From: Spongilla lacustris
Taxonomy: Eukaryota > Porifera > Demospongiae > Spongillida > Spongillidae
DNA: 64,000 nt
Direction: 5' to 3'
Assembly (NCBI GenBank): GCA_949361645.1
Contig: OX442421.1
Coordinates: forward strand, 8,061,844 to 8,125,843
Shown here: one piece after another, positions 1 through 13,500 of the stretch
Position numbering within the stretch: position 1 is the first letter of the stretch
Layout of the letters: each line of letters starts with the position of its first letter
Notes under the pieces: model-generated
Database searches by the model: none
What the model was told of the DNA's origin: nothing
The model's input: the letters and a program-made list of their open reading frames with translations, nothing else
Translations under genes and position numbers: made by a program

Positions 1-101
1 GCCTCTAATGATACCATTTACATCATGAGGTGGCTGCCAAGATATGGTTATGGATGTGGGTTTGATACTGTCAGCCTTCAATCCGATTGGAGGAGAAGGA
101 A
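1..101 (-). CDS. Fibronectin type III exon, N-terminal part (unit A, third FN3), cut by window edge
   Basis: The minus strand begins with an intron acceptor (TTAG) at 102-105 and then encodes the start of an FN3 domain: PPIGLKADSIKPT, ITISWQPP with the core Trp, and NGIIRG. It is nearly identical to the FN3 exons at 2116-2397 and 56112-56393. The acceptor is phase 1, as in every FN3 exon here. It follows the linker exon at 1187-1263 after a 1.09-kb intron, as the FN3 exon at 56112-56393 follows its linker in unit E. It is therefore probably the third FN3 of unit A, with a kinase exon expected beyond the window. FN3 domains are beta-sandwich protein-interaction modules. Confidence 0.8.
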
Positions 102-1186
102 CTAAGTGAGAAAAATGTTTTCACAATGATGAAATAGCCTATGATAACATTAATAACTGCTTAAATAGTCCACAAAAATGTTTTTGTTGCAATAAATATG
201 GGTCATTTGCAAGCTCTTTTCAGTGTACATGTATATGCAATCTGACCAAATGACTTGAACTGGTACAGGCTTTTGTATCTAATAAAATGGTTGAGAAAAT
301 AGCAAATTAAGCAGTAGATATCATAATTTTTTTGTCTATGAGAGTTGGGAACAAAATTTACAGTTTGATTAACCTACTGTGTTAGGGAGGGTGCTTCACT
401 TTTAAAAAGTTGGCCTTATGTATTTGTTTTACGTCAGTATAACCAAGACTCCAGTTTTATTCCTTGTTGATGTACTGAATCAGTGGAGTGGTTCATCTTC
501 GCCCAAATAACTTCCTACATTTTGCTGCATATCATTCTCAAGCTACAAACTTTTGATGTCATAATTATTGATGATTAATCATAGACAGCTTGTATGCAAC
601 TTAATAAACAATTGTTTCATTGTTACTTTTGCAGCATAGTTCATACATTACTACAAACATCCCAAAGCTTGGATTTTGAAATCAGAGGATAATGTTTTTG
701 AATCCTATAAACAGAGATCTTCATTTCAGAAAAAATTGTGTCCCAAATGTCATGGTGCAAGGCTATAGCAATTCAGATGGCAAAGCATGTAACCAATTAA
801 AAAATATTTCACCACCTTTTGAGTACAAGATTTAACTGACACAATTGTAACAGGTTTGTTGGTGTGTAACAAAAGAAAATAACTAGAGCTCTAGTTGAAG
901 TGGTTTTAATTTATTTCTTTTTTACACATGAGTACCATCACAAATTGTTTCAAGCCTTTGATTGGCTCTTCTCAATACATTCGAAGCAGTTTTTTATATG
1001 GATCACATCATGCAGCAGATAAACTGCCTTTGCAGATTTTATTTTTAATTAAGGAGCTCGATACAAATTAAAGTAAAAAGGAAACCTCTGGTATGGTTTG
1101 AGAGAGAAATATTTTTATCCACAGTCCGGACATACATCACATATATATATAATAATGAATTCTTATATTGTTTTAATGCTGCTTAC
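102..1186. other. Intron of unit A, AT-rich, no gene seen
   Basis: No coding signal is convincing here. The sequence just beyond the FN3 exon resembles the start of the intron at 56394-57060 in unit E, including the shared stretches about snake-like TA runs, the Gln/Leu-poor AT tracts and the 'tggctcttctca' segment. This supports the two regions being duplicated copies of the same intron. Confidence 0.5.
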
Positions 1187-1722
1187 ACTTCGTTTCTTTA
1201 AGTGCTGCCTGCTCCATAGTAGGCTTCTGGGTAGTAGGTCTACTAAGATGTAAATCTAGCACTCTGTAAACAATGATGAAGACTTTCTCAGGGGTGGGCA
1301 ATGCATTAGGACAAAGCAGTATGGACACAAGCATGCATACCTATACCTATACATTGATATTGTTTGTGTGGGGGGAGGGGAGGGAGTGTCACCTTTTCTT
1401 TGCACACACTTCACACATGAATGCAGGAGGTGGGTCTCTTGGTGTAATACGACAGTTATTGCATATCTTGTTCAAGCAAATGGGGCACTGCACACCACGC
1501 TTGAAAATTAAGCCAAATTCCTGCTTGCAGACAGAGCAACACCTTGAGCCAATGTACTCTATCTGTTGAGCTCTCCGAGATTCTATTTCCACTGACAGAA
1601 GCCTGTAGCAATGGTCAAATATGAATTGCAAGGGTATCGAGTAAGTTACAAACCTACAGCCTACCTTAGACGCTCTTCATTCCATGTGTTAAGTTCCTCA
1701 GCTGTGATTGGGCATCTCCAAA
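1187..1722 (-). CDS. RabBD/FYVE-like zinc-finger module plus linker exon (unit A)
   Basis: There are three exons: 1665-1722, 1393-1602 and 1187-1263. The first two join in phase 2 to give ...EELNTWNEERLRLLSVEIE, an amphipathic helix, followed by a finger with four CxxC pairs (CSVC, 13 residues, CPIC, 4 residues, CNNC, CEVC). This spacing is the two-zinc FYVE-type finger found after a helix in Rab-binding domains of rabphilin, RIM and synaptotagmin-like proteins. The motif FG.IF.RGVQCPIC fits that family. The reading frame ends in TGA at 1389-1391, but the donor AG|GTGAC before it joins in frame to the linker exon (VLDLHLS...MEQAALKET), which ends at a phase-1 donor. Homologues lie at 43408-43853 and 60922-61453. 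Rab binding is inferred, not shown. Confidence 0.65.
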
Positions 1723-2115
1723 CTATTTTGAAAAGATAGGCATTGTGCTGTTATATTTTAGAATCATAGCAACGTCCCCCCAACCCCCTCAAAAAGGTGC
1801 TTAATCGACTTATTGTAGTGCCAAATACCATCCATTCTATGCATATGACTATTTAAATAAATGTGGTAGTCAAATTAAGCAGTACAATGGCTATCAGAAC
1901 TACTGAGTAATAGTTTTTAAAATTATATTATTGCACACTCTATAAAACAGTTAAAAACAAAATAATTATATTGACCCATATATATTTCATAATGTTATAC
2001 AAATCCTTTGCTATACAAAAGTATCCCCAGATGTTTCAAACAGGCTGGAAATAAGCACCTTAAAGTATGTTTTGCAATAAGATATATTTTGAAAAAGTGA
2101 CTCAATTTTGCTCAC

Positions 2116-3005
2116 CATCTTCATGTGTGTTTACTGTGATTGGAGTGCAGTAGTCCCCAAAATCCACTGTCTTGGCCCTCACACATATGGTGTACTTAGT
2201 GTGTGGTTTAAGAGAGGTCAGCTCAGTACTGGTAGTGTCCCCAACAACATCAAGAAGACATTCAGTTTCACCATGTGGAGTGTAGCTGACTTGATAGCCT
2301 CTAATGATACCATTTACATCATGCGGTGGCTGCCAAGATATGGTTATGGATGCGGATTTGATACTATCAGCCTTCAATCCGATTGGAGGAGAAGAAACTA
2401 AGTAAAGGATTTAAAAAAATGAATAAATGACAAATAAGGATGAGGATAGGCTTGAACCCCACATGTTGTTCCTGTACTACCCACTTGTTCCCCATGATGG
2501 TGTATGGTATGTGTGCCTGTGTATGTGTGCCTGTGTATGTGTGCCTGTGTATGTGTCCATGTGATTTATTTTTGCAGTGTACCTGGCCCTTACTGGCAAG
2601 GGGGACCTTCCTCCAAAAAACCCCCCCTTCCCCCCTTTGAATCGTCTGGCATGGCAACACTGATGTAAGTACACGTGTGTTGTTGAAATAAGGTGCACTT
2701 AGAATTTGAAAAAAAAATCTTACTATCTTCATGTGTGTTTACTGTGATTGGAGTGCAGTAGTCTCCAAAGCCCACTGTCTTGGCCCTCACACATATGGTG
2801 TACTTAGTGTGTGGTTTAAGAGAGGTCAGCTCAATACTGGTAGTGTCCCCAACTACATCAAGAAGACATTCAGTTTCACCATGCGGAGTGTAGCTGACTT
2901 GATAGCCTCTAATGATACCATTTACATCATGTGGTGGCTGCCAAGATATGGTTATGGATGTGGGTTTGGTACTATCAGCCTTCAATCCAATTGGAGGAGA
3001 AGAAA
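2116..3005 (-). CDS. Two fibronectin type III exons (unit A)
   Basis: The exons are 2724-3005 and 2116-2397, each 282 nt (94 codons) and each flanked by phase-1 introns (acceptor TTAG, donors A|GTAAGA and G|GTGAGC). Each encodes one FN3 domain, with PPIGLKAD at the start, ISWQPPHDVNG in strand B, GYQVSYTPHGE in strand C and LKPHTKYTICVRAKT in strands E-F. The two copies differ at only a few residues. They lie 240 bp below the last PP1 exon of unit A on the same strand, and their phase fits a donor in that exon. No signal peptide or membrane segment is seen, so an intracellular interaction role is more likely than a cell-surface one. Confidence 0.85.
2500..2562. repeat. Microsatellite, TGTG(T/C)C-rich
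   Basis: A short run of 14-bp units (TGTGTATGTGTGCC) lies in the intron between the two FN3 exons. No coding role is evident. Confidence 0.7.
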
Positions 3006-3245
3006 CTAAGTGAGAAAAAAAAATCAGGTTTTTCCGTAATCTGAGATTAATTCCTTGACAGTAGGCCATGATAACCCCCTCCTCCCCCCACGATATTATT
3101 TACATTTTAATAGCTGTTTTCTGTAATGAGTACTGCTAAATTAGTGTTTGATCTTAAACTGAACGAGATTAATGTTAGGAATATAATAGTAATGTGCTGG
3201 TTTTTCTTAGTGAGCAAATAATTAGGGTGTTCAAATAACAAACAC

Positions 3246-5492
<2,247 letters not shown>

Positions 5493-6046
5493 TTTTAGTC
5501 CTCGATGCTTATACTCAGTATGTAGTGGCGGTTAAAGGAACATTATAACCTGTATGCAGTGCACAATATAAATGATATCACACTTGTCCATCTACTCAGA
5601 GCATCCATCATATTTATGTAACTACATGTCACATATGAACTGATGCATGCATGCACAGAAGCCACACAGTGCAAGGTATTTGTGCTTCGAAGCAACTATA
5701 TTATCAGCATTTTGCTGTGTGCACAAAATAGATCATGTCAGGATTATTTAAACTCTCAGATTATACTTTTTTTAAATCTGTCCAGAGTTGTGATAGACCA
5801 AATATTCTAGTTAAATTCTCAGGTATTTTAAATGTGCTTTCTGAACAACCTGACTTTCCTTGTGCGTATCACTTTGGCAGTAATCAGCGTAAAGTACACC
5901 TTTTGTCCATGACAGCACGCACATACATGTAAATGATGGTACAATGATAACTCCATTCTGTTCTTGAAGATGGACGCAATGAGTTAAGGAGGAGGAGTAT
6001 GGTACATAATCTAATTGTAGGAAGTAGTACAACTCCTTCAAACATT

Positions 6047-6133
6047 AGGCCATTCCAAATGTGATTGTTGTTTCCATCATTATAGACCAGTGGTCTATAA
6101 TGATGTAAACAACAATCACATTTGGAATGGCCT
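6047..6133. repeat. Near-perfect 87-bp inverted repeat (hairpin)
   Basis: AGGCCATTCCAAATGTGATT... pairs with its complement ending ...AATGGCCT over about 42 bp per arm with few mismatches and almost no loop. It lies in the spacer upstream of PP1 copy A and is probably a tiny MITE. A hairpin RNA is possible if it is transcribed. Confidence 0.75.
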
Positions 6134-6364
6134 TACATCAACTGTTACCCTAACCGAGGTGATATGCTAGGTGTGCACATATTAATAAGAATTACTTGCG
6201 TAACATGTATGCATAAGGTACCATACCATGTACAATAATTATATACATCTGGCATGGCACCCAAAGAATATTTATGTGCGCACGCCACTGGTTACATTTT
6301 TTGATTACGCACTAACAAGGATACGTGCAGTGTGAATTATACAACTTCTACACGACTATAGATC

Positions 6365-6432
6365 CCATACTCACGTCCTTTAGTTTTGCGGCGTCACCCC
6401 GGTCTGTTTCAAAATATCGGTGGCCCTGGGAT
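6365..6432 (-). promoter_or_regulatory. Degraded conserved block upstream of PP1-A
   Basis: On the minus strand this matches blocks at 17055-17130, 37208-37290 and 50095-50155 (GGCCACCGAT.TTTTGAA.CAG..CGGG.TGA), followed by a GTGAGTA splice-donor-like end. Each lies 0.5-0.9 kb upstream of a PP1 start. It may be a first, perhaps non-coding, exon or a core promoter. This copy has lost the ATG present in the other three. Confidence 0.4.
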
Positions 6433-6994
6433 CAAATAATATATACGGAAAGGACACGCCCCTTAATTGAAACTCCCACGAACATGCAAAGTGCATGCAT
6501 GAGTGCATGCACGTCCTTTACAATTGGATTGAAGCCAGCCTATTTAGGACATAGTATATGTCCACATTTAGAGATTGCAATCTTGATAATTTTAGGTAGC
6601 TGCATGTAAAAAATATTGATTTTCAGTACTAAGATTTTTGTGTGCTCAGCGGCCTCAGCCAGCACTATATGTAACGATCATTACTTCTAATGCTCTGCTA
6701 CAAAATACTGGATACAAAAGGTTCATTACATACTCCCCTGCCCTTGTAACAAGGTAACACTGAAGGTTTTATGCTGACTATACCTTCCGTTGCATGCATG
6801 CTGGAGGTAGAGCTAACTCACCCCTCCCTTTCCCTCACCGTCCACCTCTCCCTGTCCTCCTTTCAGCTTTCCATGCATAGCATGGTGTCAGTCTGGTATA
6901 CCAAACATCGCTATATGCATAATGATGTATGTGTTTGCAGAACATTCATAAGTGCAGATAGCAAAATCACAGATTCAGTGCCTCATTACCCTTC

Positions 6995-7246
6995 ACGTGC
7001 ACACCCATCATCACATGGGTACCACGCCCATCATCACATGGGTACCACACCCATCATCACCTGGGTACCACACCCATCATCACATGGGTACCACACCCAT
7101 CATCACCTGGGTACCACACCCATCATCACATGGGTACCACACCCATCATCACATGGGTACCCTCCATGTACACACCCATCATCACATGAGTACCCTCCAT
7201 GCACACACACACTCAACATCACATGGGTACCCTCCATGTACACACA
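6995..7246. repeat. Minisatellite, unit about 20-23 bp
   Basis: About 11 tandem copies of CCCATCATCACATGGGTACC occur. The motif is partly self-complementary (CCCAT...ATGGG), so single strands can fold. A related, more diverged array occupies 51140-51545 at the same place in the duplicated spacer. Confidence 0.85.
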
Positions 7247-8153
7247 TGGGCAATTTTACTATAAATTGAGTGGGAGGAGTCAGCAAGTGCTGACTCCCCA
7301 TAAGCATCCTCTACTCCACAGGTTATATTAGGGGTGTCAGGTAGAAGGTTTCTAAAAAGGGAGTCAGCAAGTGCTTGTAATACGATTCTATGCAACTGAC
7401 AATCTCTTTATTTCCACTCCAAGCACATACATACATATAGGAATACACACTAGCTTTAAATAGTGTTTCTTAAACATCCCTTGACCCCATATCACACGGT
7501 TGCTGTACTATGACAGGAAGTTCAGTTAAGGAATTAATATTCACCCTCCACAAAGGGTTTGAGGGTCTATTCAGAACACTTGCTGTCTATATCACATTAC
7601 ATGCTGATTCCCCATATGTCTATTCAACAGGTTATATTAGGGGGTGTCAGGTAAAGAAAGATGCACGAGCCTCATGGATAGCCTAGGGTTTTGTGATTTT
7701 GTTTGTAGGTAGTTGGAGTTGGTACTGGGTATATGCAATTTACATTTACAATAGGATTTGGGGGAAGGGAGGGGTAGGGGGAATATCCAAAGTGGAGGAC
7801 GCATAATTTTAAGTGTTAGGCACAGCAGGGGTCATTTTAAAGTTCATTATGTTGCTGGATGTTGGTTAGTTGCTTTTTTAGTATGGTGGAATTTTTGCGT
7901 GATGCTGGTTTATTGGGTTGGACTAGGGACTCTTTGGTCACATATATTTCAGCTTCAAGGTCTTGTGGTCTTCTTTTAATTTGTTGAATATCTTGTATGA
8001 TAGTGCATGCAGCTTTTGGCAAGGTTTTTTTCCATCCATTTTAGATATACATGTAGATATTGCATCACATTAAACTAAGGCTGGCAGCAGAGTACATGTG
8101 CACAGAACACCTTCAATATCTCATCGGCTATAGAGCATGCAACTCCATCCTTC

Positions 8154-8336
8154 TTATGTAGACCAGACCACTGGCTGCACACCTTTTACTTGAAGCTGAT
8201 TAGAGGCCTGGGTGATTAATCCAACATCTATTGGTACTCGATTCCTTCTGTTGTCATCTCCCAGGATGATTACATTGTTGTGAGAGATATCATTGTGTAT
8301 AGGGGAGCTCATGCAAATTTGTATATGTGAAAACAC
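8154..8336 (-). pseudogene. Degenerate kinase-like fragment downstream of the unit B kinase
   Basis: The minus-strand frame reads SPIHNDISHNNVIILGDD... then PIDVGLI. This aligns with the catalytic loop (PIIHRDVSTTNVL) and the DFG region of the kinase just upstream, but with HRD changed to HND and DFG to DVG. A homologous, more damaged stretch is at 52860-53010 behind the second kinase. It is probably a relic exon of an older kinase copy; an alternative 3' exon is less likely. Confidence 0.35.
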
Positions 8337-8548
8337 AATAGTCCTGTAATAGTACTAGTAGGCTTGTATATGGGCGCCCTTTTGTAAAATGTACAATATT
8401 GTAAGGACGTACTGTAAGTCTGTTCAGGCTTTCACATGTAGCAATAAAATATTTCACACTACAAATACAATGTTCTAAAATAGATACACATATAATTTGA
8501 AACACAAACGTAGAATAAAAATATTACATGTTTGCATACATCTGGATT

Positions 8549-9627
8549 TCACAATTTCATTCTAATAGTATCTAATTCATTAAGCACAGCAGCCATTGTG
8601 GGTCGTTTGTCAGGCATAAGATGTGTACACTTGATCACCAGGGTATGGAGGAGGACATGTTTGGTCTTCATCTTTTCCTTCATCTCACGGAGATGGCCAG
8701 GATCAGGGAACTCCCTCAGTGTGACCTCACACACCAATATCCCATAACTGTACACGTCAATCTTGGTGGTCTGGGGTTGAGGTTCCACATCCAGAGATGG
8801 GTGAGTGGGGAATGCCTCTGGGGCTGTGTACACTATGGCACCCTCCCCCATGGTACAAGCTTGCCTGGCCCAATTGGCTGACCCAAAGTCTGATAGTTTA
8901 GCTATCCACTTGTCCCTGGCCACACCCTTCATAAGGACATTGGTAGTGCTCACATCCCTGTGGATGATGGGGGCTTCTAGCTCATGGAGGTAGCTGAGGG
9001 CAGAGGCAACATCACGAAATAGGTCGATACACTGGCCCAGGTTAAGGAGGCTGTCCTTATATGCCTTCCTCAGTGTGGTGTCCAACAGTTCAGTGATGAT
9101 CATGGGTCCTCCCTGGTCATCCAGCACAGCTGCTATGAACAGCACCAGGTTGGGGTGGCTCATTTGGGCCATTGTACAGATCTCACGGTACACTCGCTTA
9201 ATTACATGTTGTTCGGTGATGATGGCTTCATGGATACACTTGACAGCCACTTGTTGACCCCTGAACTGACCCTCTACAACGTACCCCCATGCCCCTCCTC
9301 CTAGTGACTTCTGAAGCAGTATTACATCATGACGTGGTGCTATCCAGGATGTCTTACATGTTGTGTGTTCTTTCTTTAGGTCTACTAGCTCTTTCCTGAC
9401 CCCATCTAACTCTTTTCTGACCCCACCTAGCTCGTTTCTGACTCCATCTAGCTCCTCCCTAGTGTGACCTAGGTCCTTCAAATGCCGATCGCATTCTGAT
9501 CTTAAGTGCCCACTCAACTTCTGTTCCTCATGAAGTTTCTGCTGTGCTTCACTCAACTGTGCTGCCATCAAATTCAGCTTGGCTTCCAGTTGTACATGTA
9601 GTGCCTGTTCTCCCTTCTGATCTTCAC
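8549..9627 (-). CDS. Coiled-coil plus TKL-type protein kinase exon (unit B)
   Basis: This is a single exon from the acceptor CATTAG|GT at 9628-9629 to the stop at 8549, about 359 codons. The first 90 or so residues form a coiled coil with repeated heptads (GVRNEL, GVRKEL, DLKKEH). The kinase domain follows: Gly loop GGGAWGYV, VAVK Lys, HRDVSTTNVL catalytic loop, DFG, YTAPEAF (APE), DVYSYGI and a final DKRPTM with the conserved Arg. All catalytic residues are present; Ser replaces the usual Lys two residues after the HRD Asp, which TKL kinases tolerate. The exon opens in phase 1 and joins in frame to the exon ending at 10589, so it is most simply the C-terminus of the PPP1R37-like gene upstream. 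Its twin is 53260-54269. Confidence 0.88.
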
Positions 9628-10588
9628 CTAATGATCAAATAGTAAATGATCAAATAATATAGTACTATTGTGATCTTAGTATTTATGAATAAACATCAAG
9701 GCTGTAGCATTAATAAAAGATCCTGTGGAAATGAACAATGTAGAGAAAGTCCTGGGGAGGGTGCAGGAGGGACACTCCTCCCTCCCAGCCAGGGGGTATG
9801 AGGGGAGTGCTGTAAGCTCCCCCATCAGGGTCAAGGTGGAGCCACAAGAGCCTATGCTGTTTGGTACATAAAAACTACAACAACTACACAGAAACTGTGT
9901 GTGTCACATACAAAACACCTTTGCAGTTACTTTACTAATGTCTCAATTAAGTGCATGCTCTGAAAGGTACTTGTATCATGCATGGTTGCAAATATATATA
10001 TTCATATACGGTATGGGACATGGTACGTAAACTGATGCATGCACATCATCAAAGCATGTCGAATATGTTCTTATGAGCTGACAGAGTCATTCAAGCACAA
10101 GACAATGGATAAACCATCTGTCCTATCCTTGTGAGCATCAAGAACACACCAGTTGTTGGCACACATTTGTGACATCTTGTACAAAGGTAATTTTCCCCCT
10201 ACGTAACACTGATGCACTGCACACACTAATCGCATTGGTTGCTAGGATAAGCTTGAGCAAGATGCAGACTTCACAGATGCCTATGTGTGTGGCTGGTGAA
10301 AGGTCAGTGATATATTAGGTTTTGATTGTGCTAAGGGTCGGTTTGTCAGGCAAAGAGGAGAACATTGCTGGCAGCAATTCAAGCTGTTTCAAGACTAGAT
10401 TCTGAGCTGTGCTCTACTCTTCTCACAAATTGTTTGCAGACAGCATGTATTTATAGCTATGTAATGAGCTCACCGCTAATCATGGTATAGGAAACCTATA
10501 AGTGTTATTTTGAGAAAGAAATTTTTTACCTACAGTCCATACTATATTCTGAGTTGTAAATTGAATTCTTATTACTAAATGTACTTAC
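9628..10588. other. Last intron of unit B
   Basis: No gene seen. Much of it matches 54300-55050, the intron before the second kinase (for example GGGAGGGTGCAGGAGGG and the stretch around ACAATGGATAAACCATCTG), confirming that the two kinase loci are duplicates. The C-rich segment at 9745-9850 also resembles dispersed copies at about 45430-45540 and 46740-46800. Confidence 0.5.
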
Positions 10589-13500
10589 AGTTTGGCTTTG
10601 AAGCTGTATGTGGTTCTTTAAATGCTGCCTGCTCCTGCTTAGTGATGGGGGAGAAGTTCTTAGGGTCCAAAACATCTGGCTTGGCAGTGCTGCTATCCTG
10701 CACCCCCCGTAGCTCCACCCGTACATCAGCACCCTCACCATAGCTAACCATGGCATCTAGGGTCTTCTCCATCTCCAGCAATGATGTTGGCTTCTCTTTG
10801 TCATTTATTATTGTGTTCTGGAATGGATCTTCCCGGACGACCCCGGGAGATTCCTTCTCATACACATGCCCTAATGACCCCACAAGGGAGGGGACCACAT
10901 CCTTTGCTGGGTCAGCCTCTTTTGGCTCACTTATGTGCTGCTCATGTCGTTCTGCTAGTATTCTCTTTTCACGCAAAGTGTGATTACGCTTGCAATAATT
11001 TTCTATTTCAGTATACATATTCTTGATCAAAGTACGATCCCGCTAGAGGCAGGGGTAGGGGGTAGGAAGGGATGAGGGGGAGGGGAGGAGTGAAAGTTGA
11101 GGGGAGGGGAGGAGGGAAAGATGAGAGGGGGATGGGAGCAGGGAAAGATGAAGAGTGGAAGTATAAGTGTACACAGACATACAATATCCACTCGCGGGTT
11201 CCTAGGAATGTCCAGGGTCAGGAGGGTTAGGTTCATTCTGTGAGCACGCTCCAGAGCCATCAGGCCGGCTACCCTGATGTCATTCTCCTTCAAGTCTAGA
11301 TACAGGAGGTGTTTGTGCTCAGCCACCACTTCTGCCAAGGCCATGGCCCCTATGGGTGGGGTGTGTGGTGGATGGGAGGGGGTTGAACATCACTATGGGG
11401 GGGGGGGGGGGGGGGTAGGACAAGCCATAAGGGGTGGGGGTTGGACCTTACCATATAGGGTGGGGGTAGCATCTAATGGATTGGGGGACCTTACCTCCAC
11501 ATGTGATCTTTACATCACACATGAGGAGCTTCTCTAGTGATTGATTGGCCAGAAGTCCAAGCTTTAAATGGTACATGCCCTCATCCCCAGACCGGTTATG
11601 CGATATGTTAAGCTCTCTAAGTGTCTTAGTAGATGGCTAGAGGGAGGGAGGGAGGGAGGGAGGGAGGGAGGGAGGGAGGGAGGGAGGGAGGGAGGGAGGG
11701 AGGGAGGGAGGGAGGGAGGGAGGGAGGGAGGGAGGGAGGGAGGGAGGGAGGGAGGGTCAGTTTGAGGTTTCTGGAAGTGGAGGAAGGGTAAGAACATACA
11801 AACATGGATGATATGTGGAAAAGCCCATCCTGGAGAATGTTATTATTGGCCAGGTTCAGTATGCAAAGTCCTTCCTGCTGTTCTGCAATTCCAGCACAAA
11901 TGAAGCGCACACCATCATCCTGGTGGTCATTAAAGGTCAGAGGTCATCAATAAGGAATACAGAAGTGGGTGTGGCCTAACACATCACCTGCAGATTGTTG
12001 TCTCTTAGGTCCAGGACCTGAAGTGTGTGATTGGTGCGAAGAATTCCTCCCAAGTACTGACCATCCTCTGGTGACAGCTGATTGTTAGCCAGATACAGTT
12101 CTCTGAGATTTGTATTACATTTCATTGCAGCCACTGGTGACAAATAAATGACAGTACATGTGTGTGTCTACGTGTGTGTACCATTACTTAGAATGAATGT
12201 TCCTTTGCCTGCAAGGGAATTCCCCTCTGCCCTGAGACACTGCAGTGCACAGTTGGTCCTCACAGGACGCAGTAGAAGGGTTAATGTTTGCTCCTCGTGG
12301 CCACAGTAGCCAACACTCAGTGTGGTGATAAAGGATGACTATTGGTGTGTGGTGGGCAATATTTGGCATATTGTAGGCACAGTAAGCTATGTGGGCCAAA
12401 TTCAAAACCATTTTTGAATATCAAACCACACACCCTATCTATTACTGCCCTGGTTAGTCAAATCTCTACATCTCCCTCCATACCTTCCTACTCTGACAGC
12501 TGAATATGCTTTGTAAACCAACACAATTTCAGTGTTGTAAAGTGTCCATGTGCAGGTGTGTGTGCATGTGTGTGTGTGAGTGCAGGTGATGCAGATCTGC
12601 ACGTATCCCCCTTATTCAATGCCCTGTCTATGGCTAGCCACACCCACCTTTTTAATGCCCTGCCTATGGCTAGCCACGCCCACCTTTCTCAATGTCCTCC
12701 CTATGGCTAGCCACGCCCTTGCTCTTAGCTTGTTGTTATATGAAAGGTTTATCTTGGAGGCACAACCATAGAACTCCACCATCTCACACAGAGCTATGGC
12801 ACCCTAAAATTAATCGGAGGGAGGGAGGGAGGGAAGGAGGGAGGGACGGAGGGAGAAAAGGGGAACCATGACTATGCCAACACTCACCCAATTGACTAAC
12901 TTCATCATCAAGATTGGTCCTCTCCAGGTCCAATGTAGACATCTTCAAGCGACTGAGGACAGTCTCCAGCACCTCACAACTTTTGTTATCCAGTCTAACC
13001 CCTGTAGAGGTATCACAGGACATTGTTATCCAGTTTAACCCCTGTAGAGGCATCACATGACATTGTTATCCAGTTTAACCCCTGCAGAGGTATCACATGA
13101 CACTGTTATCCAGTTTAACCCCTGCAGAAGTATCACATGACATTGTTATCCAGTTTAACCCCTGTAGAGGTATCACATGACATTGTTATCCAGTTTAACC
13201 CCTGCAGAGGTATCACATGACACTGTTATCCAGTTTAACCCCTGCAGAGGTATCACATGACATTTTTATCCAGTTTAACCTCTGCAGAGGTATCACATGA
13301 TATTGTTATCCAGTTTAACCCCTGCAGAGGTATCACATGACATTGTTATCCAGTTTAACACCTGTAGAGGTATCACATGATATTGTTATCCAGTTTAACC
13401 ACTGTAGAGGTATCACATGGTATTGTTATCCATTTAAACCCCTGTAGAGGTATTTTATCCAGTCTAACCCCTGTAGAGGTATCACATGACATTGTTATCC

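Larger units (their letters stand above)
5493..8153. other. Spacer between unit B kinase and unit A PP1 start
   Basis: No convincing gene. The spacer holds a long hairpin (6047-6133), a degraded copy of the conserved upstream block (about 6365-6432), a 20-bp minisatellite (6995-7246) and two direct copies of a stretch starting GAGTCAGCAAGTGCT (7271 and 7362). Most of it is colinear with 49.7-52.9 kb, upstream of PP1 copy D, so the spacer was duplicated with the genes. The short segment on the minus strand at about 7.97-8.02 kb (PKAACTIIQDIQQI) is conserved at about 52.15-52.25 kb. I cannot assign it. Confidence 0.55.

Noticed and set aside
1389..1391. Stop codon at the end of the zinc-finger exon as the protein end
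   Set aside because: In all three copies the TGA lies inside a splice donor AG|GTGAC, and splicing joins in frame to a conserved linker exon. A terminal isoform remains possible.
6995..7246. Possible CRISPR-like array
   Set aside because: The units are contiguous repeats without spacers of distinct sequence, in an animal genome; it is a minisatellite.
6771..7331. 186-residue plus-strand ORF with His-rich repeats
   Set aside because: Mostly the 20-bp minisatellite; the other open frame through it is equally long and the copy near 51.3 kb shifts frame.
11564..11910. Proline/serine repeat ORF (PPSLPPSL...)
   Set aside because: It is the (GGGA)n microsatellite in an intron of the PPP1R37-like gene.
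12897..12898. GTGAGT donor after SQLG in PPP1R37 exon 5
   Set aside because: It would leave phase 1, incompatible with the next exon (phase 0). The nearby GAA|GTTAGT donor at 12901 gives LDDE-GAIAL, matching the family.
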